Shown here piece after piece: positions 1 through 8,787 of a stretch of 64,000 nucleotides of DNA; the stretch's first letter is position 1; each line of letters opens with the position of its first letter. The notes beneath the pieces were generated by a model. It saw only the letters and a list, made by a program, of their open reading frames with translations. It was not told where the DNA came from and did not search any database. This DNA comes from Thiohalorhabdus sp. Cl-TMA (lineage in GTDB: Bacteria > Pseudomonadota > Gammaproteobacteria > Thiohalorhabdales > Thiohalorhabdaceae): NCBI RefSeq assembly GCF_041821045.1, contig NZ_JBGUAW010000003.1, positions 124,001 to 188,000 on the forward strand, in the 5' to 3' direction. The translations under genes and the position numbers were made by a program.

Positions 1-241
1 GGCCGAGTCCGGCCCACCGCCGCATGTACACGCCCATGAAGGGGCGGACGAGGGCCCGGTTGCGCGCCCTCTGCTGATCGGCTTCATAACCGTCCCAGAC
101 GCTCTCCCACTCGTCCCGTTCCACACGCCTCCCGTAGCCGTCCCGCTTGGGACGGAATTCCTCCCCCTGGCGATCCTTCACAGGCTGCAGGCCCGGGTGG
201 GCCGAAGGCAGAAAGTAGGCGCGAATGGTTTGCCAAAGCAT
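1..241 (-). CDS. Hypothetical protein, partial (runs off the window)
   Basis: This frame is open from an ATG at 241-239 to the window edge; about 80 codons are visible and no stop is reached. A GGGAG Shine-Dalgarno (SD) lies 5 nt before the ATG. The protein begins MLWQTIRAYFLPSAHPG and continues with a strongly charged stretch rich in Arg, Glu and Asp (around residues 20-65). It lies 43 nt downstream of the unknown gene at 285-683 on the same strand, so the two are probably co-transcribed. I do not recognise a family. Confidence 0.55.
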   Translation of the reverse strand, partial: MLWQTIRAYFLPSAHPGLQPVKDRQGEEFRPKRDGYGRRVERDEWESVWDGYEADQQRARNRALVRPFMGVYMRRWAGLG

Positions 242-284
242 TACCGCTCCCGCCGGGGCTGGGCCCCGGATTAGGCGGCCCGGT

Positions 285-683
285 CTAGCCGGAGGAGTCG
301 GGGAGGTCCGCCGACGGACTCTCCACGGTCTTCTCCGAAGCGGGCTGAGCCGGTGACACGGACTCGGGAAGCTCCACCTCGTAATGCAGGCTCAGGGCCT
401 CCTTGGCCCGGTCCCAGGCGCGATCGAACTCCCCGGTGTCGTTGGCGGAGGTGATCTGCCCGGCCAGGGTGCGGGCCTCGAACCGGTTCAGGCGCGGATT
501 GGCCCGCCGGAGGACGGCGCTCAGGGTATGCGGGCTGGGGAAGGCGCCGCCGAAGGGTACTTCTTTCCGGTCAACGTAGCATTGGATGGCGCCGCCGACG
601 CAGTAGCCACGCTCCGTGAGGTGAAGACAGCGTGCCGGCATGGGATGCGGGTACATGGACCGGATGGCGCGTACATCATACAT
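285..683 (-). CDS. Hypothetical protein, 132 aa
   Basis: I do not recognise this protein. It starts MYDVRAIRSMYPHPMPARC and has no signal peptide or membrane segment. The first 90 residues look like a small folded domain with three Cys (about residues 19, 28 and 35). The C-terminal 25 residues are rich in Pro, Ser and Glu and probably unstructured. It is the upstream gene of a likely two-gene minus-strand unit with the partial gene at the window start. The 253 bp to the next gene (start 937, plus strand) would hold divergent promoters. Codon use is like the neighbours; the start is the only ATG that keeps the N-terminus. Confidence 0.6.
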   Translation of the reverse strand: MYDVRAIRSMYPHPMPARCLHLTERGYCVGGAIQCYVDRKEVPFGGAFPSPHTLSAVLRRANPRLNRFEARTLAGQITSANDTGEFDRAWDRAKEALSLHYEVELPESVSPAQPASEKTVESPSADLPDSSG

Positions 684-936
684 GCTGTGCCTCCTCAGGC
701 AGCGGTCTCGATCTTGAGCTCGTCATCTTGGTGCAAGCGTTAGCGCAAGCGCCCGGGTGCCCGGGGCGCGATGCCTCTTTCCCCATTTAGACCATGGAAC
801 CCGCTTTTTCTCATCCCCCTAGGGGTTTGAGGGGCTTTCTGGGGAAAAGGCCGTATTGCCGGGGTGCAGACAGGGCCCCGGCCAAGGGGGGTATACTGGT
901 TTCGAACCTTCTCCCGCGGAGAGGCCGGTTCCGGCT

Positions 937-2370
937 ATGGGGCGCGAAATCAAGGGCGGTCGCTTCGAGCAGCGGGATTTCGACCGCTTCGCCCGGCGTT
1001 TGCGCGGGGACACGGAGCGGCTCCGCGAGCTGTTCCGGGAGGAGGGGTTTTCCCGGCACCACGGCGTCGCGGGCTATGAGCTCGAAGCCTGGCTGGTTGA
1101 TGTGGATCAGGTTCCCGCCCCGATCAACGAGGCATTCCTACGCCGCGTTGGCCTCCCGGAGGTGACCCCCGAGCTGGCCCGGTTCAATTTCGAGCTGGGT
1201 GCCCGGCCCCGGCCGCTCGGCGGGGGCGTGCTCGGGGCCATGGAAGCGGAGCTGGCGGCCAACTGGGCCCGCTGCCGGGAGGCGGCGGAAACGCTGGAAG
1301 CGGCGCCCGTCATGATCGGCATCCTGCCCACGGTTACGGACGCCATGCTGGGGCTGGACAATATGTCGGCCCTGGAGCGGTACCGGGCCCTGAACGAGCA
1401 GGTCATGCGCGTGCGGCGCGGCCGACCCGTAATGCTGGACATCCAGGGGGCCGAATTCCTGCATACCGAGCATCGGGACGTGATGCTGGAGGCGGTGACC
1501 ACCTCCTTCCAGCTCCACCTGCAGCCGCCCGCGGAGCGGGCCGTCCGGTACTACAATGCCGCCCTGGTGCTGGCTGGGCCCCTGGTGGGAGCGAGCGCCA
1601 ACGCGCCTTTCCTGTTCGGCAGGCGGCTATGGCGCGAAACCCGCATCCCGCTGTTCGAGCAGTCGGTGGCGGCGGGTGGATTCGGCGGGGCGGCCTTCGG
1701 CCCGGTGAAGCGGGCCTCCTTCGGCAGCGGCTACGTCCGGCACTCCATGCTGGAGCTCTTCGAGGAGAATCTTGCCCATTACCCGGTGCTGCTGCCGGTG
1801 GAGCTGGAGGATCCGCCGGAGCATATGGCGCACCTGCGCCTGCATAACGGCACCATTTGGCGCTGGGTCCGGCCGCTGCTGGGGTTCGATACCGACGGCA
1901 CCCCCCACCTCCGCCTGGAGCATCGGGTGGTTGCGGCCGGTCCCAGCGTGGCCGATACCCTGGCCAACGCGGCCCTCTTCTACGGGCTGCTCCACACCCT
2001 GGCGGAGCAGCCGGAGCCGCCCGAGGCGGTGCTGGAGTTCGCCACCGCGCGGGAGAACTTCTATACCGCCGCCAAGCACGGCCTGAAGGGCAGCCTCACC
2101 TGGCTGGACGGGCGCCGCCGACCCCTGGCCGAGCTCCTGCGCAGCCGGTTGCTGCCCCAGGCCCGCGAGGGCCTGGAGGACCTGGGCTGCGGGCGGAGCG
2201 ACGTGGAACGCTACCTGGGCATCCTCGACGAGCGGGTCCGGCGCCACCGCACCGGCGCGGCCTGGCAGATCGCCTATACCCAGGCGCACGGCCGGGACTT
2301 CGCCGCACTGGTGGCCGCCTACCGCCGCCACCAGGACAGCGGCGCGCCGGTGCATGAATGGCCGGTCTAG
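937..2370 (+). CDS. GCS2-family carboxylate-amine ligase (glutamate-cysteine ligase-like)
   Basis: The 477-residue protein resembles the GCS2 family, ATP-dependent ligases related to glutamate-cysteine ligase and YbdK that join an amine to a glutamate-like carboxylate. Supporting features are an N-terminal YELEAWLVD segment (acidic metal-binding strand), a FNFELGARP segment, and a central SFQLHLQ / GASANAPFLFGRRLW block typical of the active site. I chose the ATG at 937 because the frame further upstream (from 856) looks non-coding. Its last 13 nt overlap the next gene, an aspartoacylase-like hydrolase, so the two are translated together. In other proteobacteria GCS2-type ligases occur with such hydrolases in predicted peptide- or amide-modifying clusters. 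No RimK-type ATP-grasp partner is visible here. The true substrate is unknown. Confidence 0.85.
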   Translation: MGREIKGGRFEQRDFDRFARRLRGDTERLRELFREEGFSRHHGVAGYELEAWLVDVDQVPAPINEAFLRRVGLPEVTPELARFNFELGARPRPLGGGVLGAMEAELAANWARCREAAETLEAAPVMIGILPTVTDAMLGLDNMSALERYRALNEQVMRVRRGRPVMLDIQGAEFLHTEHRDVMLEAVTTSFQLHLQPPAERAVRYYNAALVLAGPLVGASANAPFLFGRRLWRETRIPLFEQSVAAGGFGGAAFGPVKRASFGSGYVRHSMLELFEENLAHYPVLLPVELEDPPEHMAHLRLHNGTIWRWVRPLLGFDTDGTPHLRLEHRVVAAGPSVADTLANAALFYGLLHTLAEQPEPPEAVLEFATARENFYTAAKHGLKGSLTWLDGRRRPLAELLRSRLLPQAREGLEDLGCGRSDVERYLGILDERVRRHRTGAAWQIAYTQAHGRDFAALVAAYRRHQDSGAPVHEWPV

Positions 2371-3467
2371 AAGGTCTCTCCGGGCTGCGCCGCCGGGCAA
2401 CCGAACGAGTGGAGTCGATCGTGGATAGCGGCGAGCACCGTTCCCATGGCCTGGAACGGCTCGAACTGGGCGAGTACATGGGACTTCCCGAGGGCCTCCT
2501 GGAGCGGGAGGCCCGGGAGCTGGAAGACGTCCTGGGCGCCCCGGCCCTCCTCCACCTACCCGGGCGCCGCGAGCCGGCCCTGTTCGTTTCCGTGCTGCTG
2601 CACGGCAACGAGACCACCGGCTGGGAGGCGGTCCGCCGGGTGCTCCGGCGCTACGGGGGCGGGCCCCTGCCGCGTGCCATGAGTGTATTCGTGGGCAACG
2701 TGGCCGCCGCCCGGAGCGGCCAGCGCCGTCTGGACGGACAGCCGGATTACAATCGCATCTGGCGCGGCTCGGGTACCCCGGAGCACGCTTTGGCCGCCGA
2801 GGTCCACGCGCGCATGGCGGAGCGGGGTGTGCTCGCCAGCGTCGACATCCACAACAACACCGGCCGCAACCCCCACTACGGCTGCGTCAACCGCCTCGAT
2901 CACCGTTTCCTGCACCTGGCCACCCTGTTCAGCCGTACAGTGGTCTACTTCACCCGCCCTGATGCCGTGCAGTCCAATGCCTTCGCCGAGCTGGCCCCGG
3001 CCATAACCGTGGAATGCGGACAGCCTGGGGATGCGTCGGGCGCGGCCCATGCGGCGGAGCTGGTGGACGCCATGCTGCATTTGCGGGAGGTGCCGGTCCA
3101 CCCGGTGCCCCGGCACGACTACGACCTCTACCACACGGTGGCCACGGTCAATGTGCGGGACTCCGTGCGCTTCGGCTTCGAGGGGGGCGAGCTGGTTCTC
3201 CGGGACGACCTGGACCGCCTCAATTTCCGCGAGCTTCCGGCGGGCACCGGCCTGGCCGAGGTGCGGGGGCGCAGTGGCGCGGCAGAGGACTACGTGGTCG
3301 CCCGCGACGAGCAGGGTGCCGAGGTGACGGACCGCTATTTCCATGTGGACCGCGGCGAGCTGCGGACGCGGCTGCGGGTCATGCCCTCCATGCTCAGCCA
3401 CGATCCGACCATCATCCGTCAGGACTGCCTCTGCTACCTCATGGAGCGATTGCCGCCGCTGGCTTGA
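2358..3467 (+). CDS. Succinylglutamate desuccinylase/aspartoacylase-family hydrolase
   Basis: The 369-residue protein belongs to the AstE/ASPA branch of M14-like zinc hydrolases, which cleave N-acyl amino acids or amide-linked side chains. The zinc-binding HGNE motif follows a hydrophobic strand (FVSVLLHGNETTGW), and the downstream metal/catalytic region reads SVDIHNNTGRNPHYG. A later ITVECGQPG segment fits the catalytic Glu region. The start overlaps the 3' end of the GCS2-type ligase gene by 13 nt, indicating translational coupling. A synthetase paired with a hydrolase suggests reversible attachment of an amino acid or acyl group to an unknown acceptor; that is inference. A GTG at 2409 is an alternative start. 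Confidence 0.85.
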   Translation: MAGLEGLSGLRRRATERVESIVDSGEHRSHGLERLELGEYMGLPEGLLEREARELEDVLGAPALLHLPGRREPALFVSVLLHGNETTGWEAVRRVLRRYGGGPLPRAMSVFVGNVAAARSGQRRLDGQPDYNRIWRGSGTPEHALAAEVHARMAERGVLASVDIHNNTGRNPHYGCVNRLDHRFLHLATLFSRTVVYFTRPDAVQSNAFAELAPAITVECGQPGDASGAAHAAELVDAMLHLREVPVHPVPRHDYDLYHTVATVNVRDSVRFGFEGGELVLRDDLDRLNFRELPAGTGLAEVRGRSGAAEDYVVARDEQGAEVTDRYFHVDRGELRTRLRVMPSMLSHDPTIIRQDCLCYLMERLPPLA

Positions 3468-3493
3468 TCCGGCTCCGGAGGCCGTTGCCGATG

Positions 3494-3509
3494 CGGTCGG
3501 GTCCGACCG
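3494..3509. terminator. Short GC-rich stem-loop between convergent genes
   Basis: CGGTCGG and CCGACCG form a 7-bp perfect stem with a 2-nt spacer between the stop of the aspartoacylase-like gene and the end of btaB. No T-run follows, so it may only be a weak bidirectional stop signal. Confidence 0.3.
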
Positions 3510-3511
3510 GC

Positions 3512-4156
3512 TCAGGCCTTCTGGAACCGGAGCAGCAGTCCGTAGCCCCGGTACAGGGCGGTGGCCTCCAGGGTCCCCTGCAGGGCGCGGAGGTGATCGG
3601 CGATGGCCTCCGGACGCCGGGTGACCTCGAACCGTGTGAGCCAGCCGTCCAGCAAGCGCGTGAAGGGGGGCGGCAGTCCGGCGAGGTCGCCGAAGTCCAC
3701 CACGTGCAGGGTCCCGCCCGGCGGGAGGAGCGCCGCCGCGTGGTCCAGGGCCGCCCGCCATTCCGGGATCATGGACAGGGCGTAGGAGAACCAGATGCCG
3801 TCGGGCGGGCGATCGAGCCCGCAGTCCGGGCCGGGATCGAAGGAGACCGCGTCCCCGTGGACGAGCGTGATCCGCTGTTCCAGCCCCGTGCGGCGCAGCG
3901 TCGCCCCCGCGGTGCGCAGCATGGCGGCGGATGGCTCCACGCCGTACCAGCGGGCCGCGGGGTAGCGGCGCGCCGCCCGCACCAGATTGCGCGCGGTGCC
4001 GCAGCCCACCTCCACGTACCGCTCGCCGGGCCCCGCGTCCAGGGTCTGGATGAGCCGGTCCCGGCCAAGCAGGTAGTACTTGCGGGTGAGGTCGTAGACG
4101 TGGCGCTGGAGCCGGTACATCCGATCCATGCGCACTCCCGCGTCCAGCGCGGTCAT
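3512..4156 (-). CDS. btaB: BtaB-like SAM-dependent methyltransferase (betaine lipid headgroup)
   Basis: This 214-residue class I methyltransferase has the SAM-binding motif EVGCGTARNL at about residues 43-52 and an acidic motif II region. It follows btaA directly: the btaA stop and this start overlap as ATGA (4156-4153). BtaB N-trimethylates diacylglyceryl-homoserine, made by BtaA, to diacylglyceryl-N,N,N-trimethylhomoserine (DGTS), a phosphorus-free betaine lipid. The start [16 protein letters not shown] fits this role; sequence open further upstream in the same frame is antisense-like. The assignment rests on the family and on pairing with BtaA. DGTS synthesis is usually induced by phosphate limitation; I did not find a clear Pho box. 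Confidence 0.88.
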   Translation of the reverse strand: MTALDAGVRMDRMYRLQRHVYDLTRKYYLLGRDRLIQTLDAGPGERYVEVGCGTARNLVRAARRYPAARWYGVEPSAAMLRTAGATLRRTGLEQRITLVHGDAVSFDPGPDCGLDRPPDGIWFSYALSMIPEWRAALDHAAALLPPGGTLHVVDFGDLAGLPPPFTRLLDGWLTRFEVTRRPEAIADHLRALQGTLEATALYRGYGLLLRFQKA

Positions 4157-5397
4157 TCCGGCCTCCGATAGAGGTGGAAGCCCCCGTAGATGGAGGAGCG
4201 GTCGCGGACGGTGAGCTCGGCGCTCGCATCCCGGTCGTAGGTCCACGGCTCCAGAAGGGCGGCGGGGAGCGTACTCTCCAGGGGACTGGCCTCGCCCGCC
4301 GTTCGGAAGATCACCCGGGCCCCGGGGCGGGCCGTGCGGTTGATCTCCGTCCACAAGGCGGCGAGCTGCCGGGTGCTCATCCAGTCCTGGGCATCGAGCA
4401 GCACGTAGCGGTCCTGGCTCGCCGCGGGCTGTTCGGCGAGGAAATCGGTCATGCTGGCCTGGCGGGTGGTGACGCCGTCCACCCGTTCGCGCAGGGCGCC
4501 GAAGTGCTCCTCCTTCAGGTAGTCCGGGACCGCCTTGCGCTGTTTGCGGTCGTAGCCGCGGCCGAAGGCCTGCCAGGCGAAGTAGTTGTCCTCCATGGGG
4601 AAATCGCAGGCCAGACGCTCCAGGCGGGCCCGCAGCAGCGCGGGCAGGTCGCCGTCGGCGCTGGCGGTGAGGCTGCGGAACTGGGCCGGCGGGATGCCGA
4701 GTCCGTAAAGGGAAAGCGGCATGCGGCAGAAGGCGCGTACCAGGGGGTTGGCGAACACCGGCCGCGTGACGCGCCGCACGGCCTCGCGGCGCTCTTCGGG
4801 GCCGGCGGCCGCCAGGACCCGGCGCGGATTACGGCCGTGCAGGCGGGCCAGCAGGTGGACCCCGCCGATGAAGCGGCCCAGCAGGCCGTAGCGGTACAGG
4901 TTACGCGCCAGCAGGTCGATGCGGCGACCGCGCAGTCCCTGCCGGGCTTCCCAGTGGGCCCGGGTCTCCGGGTCCAGCCGTTCCCGCAGGTGGCGCTCGT
5001 AGCGCCGCACGTTGTCCCGCTCGTCCGCATGTCCGAACATGCGGAAGAAATCCTCATGGCCGGGCAGATATGTCACCGCGGCGAGCTTGAGGCGCGTGAG
5101 GGCGAGGTGGGCGGGATTCAGATCCAGTGCCGTGATCCGCACGGGCGCGGCGGCCAGATAATTCAGGACGTTGCAGCCGCCGGAGGCGATGGTGACCACG
5201 CGGTGGCCCGGCTCCAGCTCCATGGCGGCCAGGTCCACCGCCGGATCCTCCCAGATCTGGGGATAGACGAACCCCCGGAACAGGAGGGTGAACAGGCGGT
5301 CCTGCAGGGGCCGGCTCGGCCGGTCGGCGTCGTCCCGCACGGCCTCGTCCAGCAGTTGGCGGGTTTCCATCAGGGGCAGCTCCCGGAAATGTGGCAT
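4153..5397 (-). CDS. btaA: BtaA-like S-adenosylmethionine:diacylglycerol 3-amino-3-carboxypropyltransferase
   Basis: The protein (414 aa) is a DUF3419/BtaA family member, which moves the 3-amino-3-carboxypropyl group of SAM onto diacylglycerol, the first step of betaine-lipid (DGTS) synthesis. Diagnostic stretches are [18 protein letters not shown] near the N-terminus, the SAM-binding [14 protein letters not shown], and [16 protein letters not shown]. Two starts are plausible: 5397, or 5370 (METRQLL), the latter with a GGAG 9 nt upstream and so perhaps the real one. It is the first gene of a btaAB operon that overlaps by 4 nt. The operon faces away from msrA across a short gap, so their promoters share 5398-5552. 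Confidence 0.9.
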   Translation of the reverse strand: MPHFRELPLMETRQLLDEAVRDDADRPSRPLQDRLFTLLFRGFVYPQIWEDPAVDLAAMELEPGHRVVTIASGGCNVLNYLAAAPVRITALDLNPAHLALTRLKLAAVTYLPGHEDFFRMFGHADERDNVRRYERHLRERLDPETRAHWEARQGLRGRRIDLLARNLYRYGLLGRFIGGVHLLARLHGRNPRRVLAAAGPEERREAVRRVTRPVFANPLVRAFCRMPLSLYGLGIPPAQFRSLTASADGDLPALLRARLERLACDFPMEDNYFAWQAFGRGYDRKQRKAVPDYLKEEHFGALRERVDGVTTRQASMTDFLAEQPAASQDRYVLLDAQDWMSTRQLAALWTEINRTARPGARVIFRTAGEASPLESTLPAALLEPWTYDRDASAELTVRDRSSIYGGFHLYRRPE

Positions 5398-5552
5398 CGA
5401 AATGCCACCCTAGGGGCCCGGAGTTGCAGGCCCGTTACAACGGAGCCGGGCCCGAAGCGCGCCGTCCCGGAAGCGCCGATCCCGAGCGCGTGCCGATGGT
5501 CCAATGGAAGACGGTCCCGGCGCCCGAATGCCGTTCAGCAATGGAGGGAGAG

Positions 5553-6005
5553 ATGGCAATCGCAACCTTTGGAGCCGGCTGTTTCTGGGGGATCGAGGCG
5601 GCCTTCCGCCGCGTGGAAGGGGTCACCGACGTGACGGTGGGCTACAGCGGCGGGGATGTCGAGCATCCCACCTACAAACAGGTGTGCACGGGAAAGACGG
5701 GCCACGCCGAAGCGGTCCGGGTGGAGTTCGACCCGAACCGCCTCGGCTACGAAGAGCTGCTGGAGGTGTTCTGGTCCATCCACGATCCCACGCAGGTGAA
5801 TCGCCAGGGGCCGGATGTGGGGACCCAGTACCGGAGCGTGATCTTCTTCCACGACACGGACCAGGAGGCGGCCGCCCGGGCCTCCCTGGAGCGAGCCCAG
5901 GAGCGGTACCGAAGCCCCATCGCCACGGAGATCGTCCCGGCGCCCGACTTTTATGCGGCGGAGGACTACCACCAGCGCTACCTGGAAAAGCGGGGAATGG
6001 TCTGA
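5553..6005 (+). CDS. msrA: Peptide-methionine (S)-S-oxide reductase MsrA
   Basis: MsrA reduces methionine-S-sulfoxide in proteins, repairing oxidative damage in the cytoplasm. The catalytic motif GCFWG is at residues 9-13, and [40 protein letters not shown] and AEDYHQRYL follow in the usual order. At 150 residues it is a short, single-domain form; no MsrB domain is attached. I chose the ATG at 5553 because GGAGG sits 5 nt upstream and the protein then begins four residues before the conserved TFGAGCFWG. In-frame sequence further upstream is not conserved in character. It appears monocistronic. Confidence 0.95.
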   Translation: MAIATFGAGCFWGIEAAFRRVEGVTDVTVGYSGGDVEHPTYKQVCTGKTGHAEAVRVEFDPNRLGYEELLEVFWSIHDPTQVNRQGPDVGTQYRSVIFFHDTDQEAAARASLERAQERYRSPIATEIVPAPDFYAAEDYHQRYLEKRGMV

Positions 6006-6634
6006 GCCCACGTATTCCGGCGGGGCGTAGGCCGTGCTCTTCAAGATCTGGTGGGCAGCTCGTCGCGCCCCCGGCCCTCGGCGTCGGATTGCTGCTGCAC
6101 GCCTTCGCCGCCCTGAATCTTCCCGGGCCGGCTGAACGGGGTGGTCTCCGGCCGCGGCCTCGCCGGATGCGCGGCAGGAGACGGTTCGCCCTGCTCTCCG
6201 GCGGACGGTTCCCGGTCCACGCCGGAGTCGTCCCAGTGGGTGCGTACGGTCCGCCGGAGTGCGACCTCCTGGCTTGGGCCGGTCCGGAAGTCACCCGCTC
6301 CTGCCAGAGGCCGTGCTCCTTGGCGGTTGGGATTCCCTCTTCCAGAATCAGGCGGGCTGCCCGTTCGGTGGAAGGTTGCTGGACAGGCCATTCCCGAGGA
6401 GGAATCTTTCCGCCGGTGCAAGGCCCGGTGAGGGTCCGCGCTTGCAGAAATGGGCTGTCAGTGGGGCTCAGGGGCGAGGTTCCATCTTTTTCGGGGCTTT
6501 AGCCCCCAGGAGGGAGCCACCGGGCGACAAATAGACAAATAAGGGAAGGGAGGGCTGGGAGAGCTTACGATTCGGGCGGGGAACGTCTAAAAGAAAAAAC
6601 GCAATCCCTGAGAAGAAATGAGAAAGGCTGGGCG
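6006..6634. other. Gene-poor gap of 629 bp
   Basis: No convincing gene lies here. A minus-strand frame (about 6421-6041) would encode a very hydrophilic 126-residue peptide rich in Gly, Pro, Arg and Ser. It has no recognisable domain, so I treat it as doubtful. The last 100 bp (6540-6634) are A-rich compared with the surroundings and probably hold the promoter of the DUF423 gene. Confidence 0.5.
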
Positions 6635-7015
6635 ATGCCGGTAGGGCATAAGTTTCTGATATTGGGGGCGGCCAATGCCGCCGTGGCCGTGATCCTCGGG
6701 GCCTTTGCCGCCCACGGGCTGCGCGGCAAGCTCGGAGAGCGCATGCTGGAGGTGTTCCACACGGGCGTAGAGTACCATTTCTATCACGCCCTGGGCCTGA
6801 TCCTGGTGGGCGTGGTGGTCCTGACCCTCGGTCCGCTGCCCTGGCTGCGGGCCGCCGGCTGGGTCATGTTGGCCGGTATCCTGATCTTCGCGGGGACTCT
6901 CTACGGGCTCGCCCTGGGCGGGCCGGGCTGGCTGGGCGCCATCACGCCCCTGGGAGGAACCGCCTTCATCCTTTCCTGGATCCTGTTCGCGCTCGCCGTC
7001 TGGCGCGCCCCCTGA
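6635..7015 (+). CDS. DUF423 (YgdD-type) membrane protein
   Basis: A 126-residue integral membrane protein with about four transmembrane segments. It matches the DUF423 family in the N-terminal ILGAANAAVAVILGAFAAHG segment, the FHTGVEYHFYHALGLI segment and the C-terminal ITPLGGTAFILSW segment. Function of the family is unknown. The ATG at 6635 is preceded by a GAAAGG sequence about 8 nt upstream. The gene is 141 bp upstream of the BCCT gene on the same strand and is probably separately transcribed. Confidence 0.88.
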   Translation: MPVGHKFLILGAANAAVAVILGAFAAHGLRGKLGERMLEVFHTGVEYHFYHALGLILVGVVVLTLGPLPWLRAAGWVMLAGILIFAGTLYGLALGGPGWLGAITPLGGTAFILSWILFALAVWRAP

Positions 7016-7156
7016 CCCGCCGCTTGCTGGTGCCGCGGGGGCCGCCCTGATAGAGTCCCGGAACCCCTATACTTGCAATATCGGGAGTCTGGACCGGGAC
7101 GGTCCGCCCGCCAATGGACCGGGTCCGGAAAGCCCGGAAGCAGGAGGCGTGCGTCC

Positions 7157-8779
7157 ATGCAGAATCTGGTGCTCCGAAATCGGCGGGGCGAGCCGTATAT
7201 CGATCTGAACCCAGTGGTCTTCTTCACCGCCGCGGCGCTGATCGTGCTGTTCGTGGCCATCACCATCGCCAACGTGGACGTGGCCGAGGAGATGTTCAGC
7301 ACGGTCCAGGCGACCATCGCCACCTACACCGGGTGGTTCTTCGTCCTGGCGGTGAACATCCTGCTGGGCTTCATGCTGGTCCTGCTGTTCACCCGTTTCG
7401 GCCGTATCCGGCTGGGTGGTAACGGAGCCCGCCCGGAATTCGGCTACGTGGGCTGGTTCGCCATGCTGTTTTCCGCGGGTATGGGCATCGGACTGGTGTT
7501 CTACGGGGTGGCGGAGCCCATCCTCCACTACATCAATCCGCCGCTGAGTCCCCACAACGCCCAGCCCAGGACGGTGCTGGCCGCTGAAGATGCCATGGGG
7601 ATTGCGTATCTGCATTGGGGATTGCATGCATGGGCCATCTACGCTTTCGTTGCCCTGTGCTTGGCTTTCTTCGGTTTTAACCGTGGACTGCCGCTTTCCA
7701 TCCGCTCCGCCTTTCATCCGTTGCTCGGTGAGCGAATCTACCGGTGGCCGGGGCATATGATCGACATCCTCGCCACCCTCGCTACCCTGTTCGGGGTGGC
7801 GACCTCCCTCGGACTGGGGGTGCAGCAGGTGAACGGCGGTCTGAATTATCTGTTCGGGCTGGAGCAGGGCCTGCCGGTGCAGATCGTGCTCATCGCCATC
7901 ATTACCGCCATCGCTACGGTTTCTGTGGTATCCGGCCTGGACAAGGGCATCCGGCGCATCTCGGAGACCAACATGGTGGTGGCCGGTCTGCTGTTGCTGT
8001 TCGTCATGTTGGTGGGGCCCACGCTGTTCCTGCTCAACGGCTTCGTGGAGAACCTGGGCTTCTACCTGCAGAATTTCCCCACGCTGGCCACCTGGACGGA
8101 GACCTATACGCACACCCAGTGGCAGAACGACTGGACGGTGTTCTATTGGGGCTGGTGGATCGCCTGGTCGCCCTTCGTGGGCATGTTCATCGCCCGGGTC
8201 TCTTATGGCCGCACCATCCGTGAGTTCATAGCCGCGGTGCTGTTCATCCCCACCGTGGTTACCTTCATCTGGCTCACCATCTTCGGCGACAGCGCCCTGC
8301 AGATCGAGATGATGGGTGACGGCGGCATCGCCGCGGTGGCCCAGCAGGACGTGGCCCGCTCCCTGTTCGCCTTCCTCGACCATCTTCCCCTGGCCACCAT
8401 CACCAGCCTGCTGGCGACCCTCGTGGTGATCACCTTTTTCGTCACCTCCTCCGATTCCGGCTCCCTGGTAATCGACATCATTACCGCCGGCGGCAAGGCC
8501 GATCCGCCCACCACACAGCGGGTGTTCTGGGCGGTCTCCGAGGGGATCGTGGCGGCGGTGCTGCTGGTGGGCGGCGGCCTCACCGCCCTGCAGACCGCGT
8601 CCATCACCACCGGGTTCCCCTTCGGCATCCTGCTGCTGATCATGTGCTACACCCTGATCAAGGGCATGCAGCGCTATGTCTACGAACAGCATCTGGATCT
8701 GCGTCCCTGGGAGGAGCGTGGGGTGCCTTTCAGCACGGAGCGCGAATACCGGGCCACGCCGCCGCTGGAGGAGGATTAG
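7157..8779 (+). CDS. BCCT-family betaine/carnitine/choline-type transporter (first of two)
   Basis: The 540-residue protein has about 12 transmembrane segments. It carries the BCCT signature region WGWWIAWSPFVGMFIARVS, together with MLFSAGMGIGLVFYGVAEP and the late TSSDSGSLVIDIITAGG. BCCT transporters import quaternary amines such as glycine betaine, choline or carnitine using Na+ or H+ gradients, often as osmoprotectants. The ATG at 7157 has a perfect AGGAGG 9 nt upstream; the frame before it is not transporter-like. The globin gene starts 8 nt after this stop and a diiron oxidase-like gene follows 20 nt after that. The context suggests uptake coupled to an oxygen-dependent step rather than simple osmoprotection (inference). 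Substrate cannot be told from sequence alone. Confidence 0.93.
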   Translation: MQNLVLRNRRGEPYIDLNPVVFFTAAALIVLFVAITIANVDVAEEMFSTVQATIATYTGWFFVLAVNILLGFMLVLLFTRFGRIRLGGNGARPEFGYVGWFAMLFSAGMGIGLVFYGVAEPILHYINPPLSPHNAQPRTVLAAEDAMGIAYLHWGLHAWAIYAFVALCLAFFGFNRGLPLSIRSAFHPLLGERIYRWPGHMIDILATLATLFGVATSLGLGVQQVNGGLNYLFGLEQGLPVQIVLIAIITAIATVSVVSGLDKGIRRISETNMVVAGLLLLFVMLVGPTLFLLNGFVENLGFYLQNFPTLATWTETYTHTQWQNDWTVFYWGWWIAWSPFVGMFIARVSYGRTIREFIAAVLFIPTVVTFIWLTIFGDSALQIEMMGDGGIAAVAQQDVARSLFAFLDHLPLATITSLLATLVVITFFVTSSDSGSLVIDIITAGGKADPPTTQRVFWAVSEGIVAAVLLVGGGLTALQTASITTGFPFGILLLIMCYTLIKGMQRYVYEQHLDLRPWEERGVPFSTEREYRATPPLEED

Positions 8780-8787
8780 GGCCGCCC

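Noticed and set aside
811-840. CCCCTAGGGG followed by GAGGGG, resembling a phage T7-type terminator
   Set aside because: The stem does not form the expected hairpin with T-run, and no phage genes are nearby.
2556-4229. Long open frame on the minus strand across the aspartoacylase-like and btaB genes
   Set aside because: It is antisense to well-supported genes, is rich in Arg, Pro and Gly, has no domain and reflects the high GC content.
6041-6421. Possible 126-residue minus-strand gene downstream of msrA
   Set aside because: Very Pro/Gly/Arg/Ser-rich, no SD and no domain; several overlapping frames are equally open.
7067-8692. 541-codon open frame antisense to the first BCCT gene, rich in His, Gln and Asp
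   Set aside because: The composition is the mirror of hydrophobic transmembrane codons on the other strand; similar mirrors occur opposite the Kef-type and YbhR/YbhS genes.
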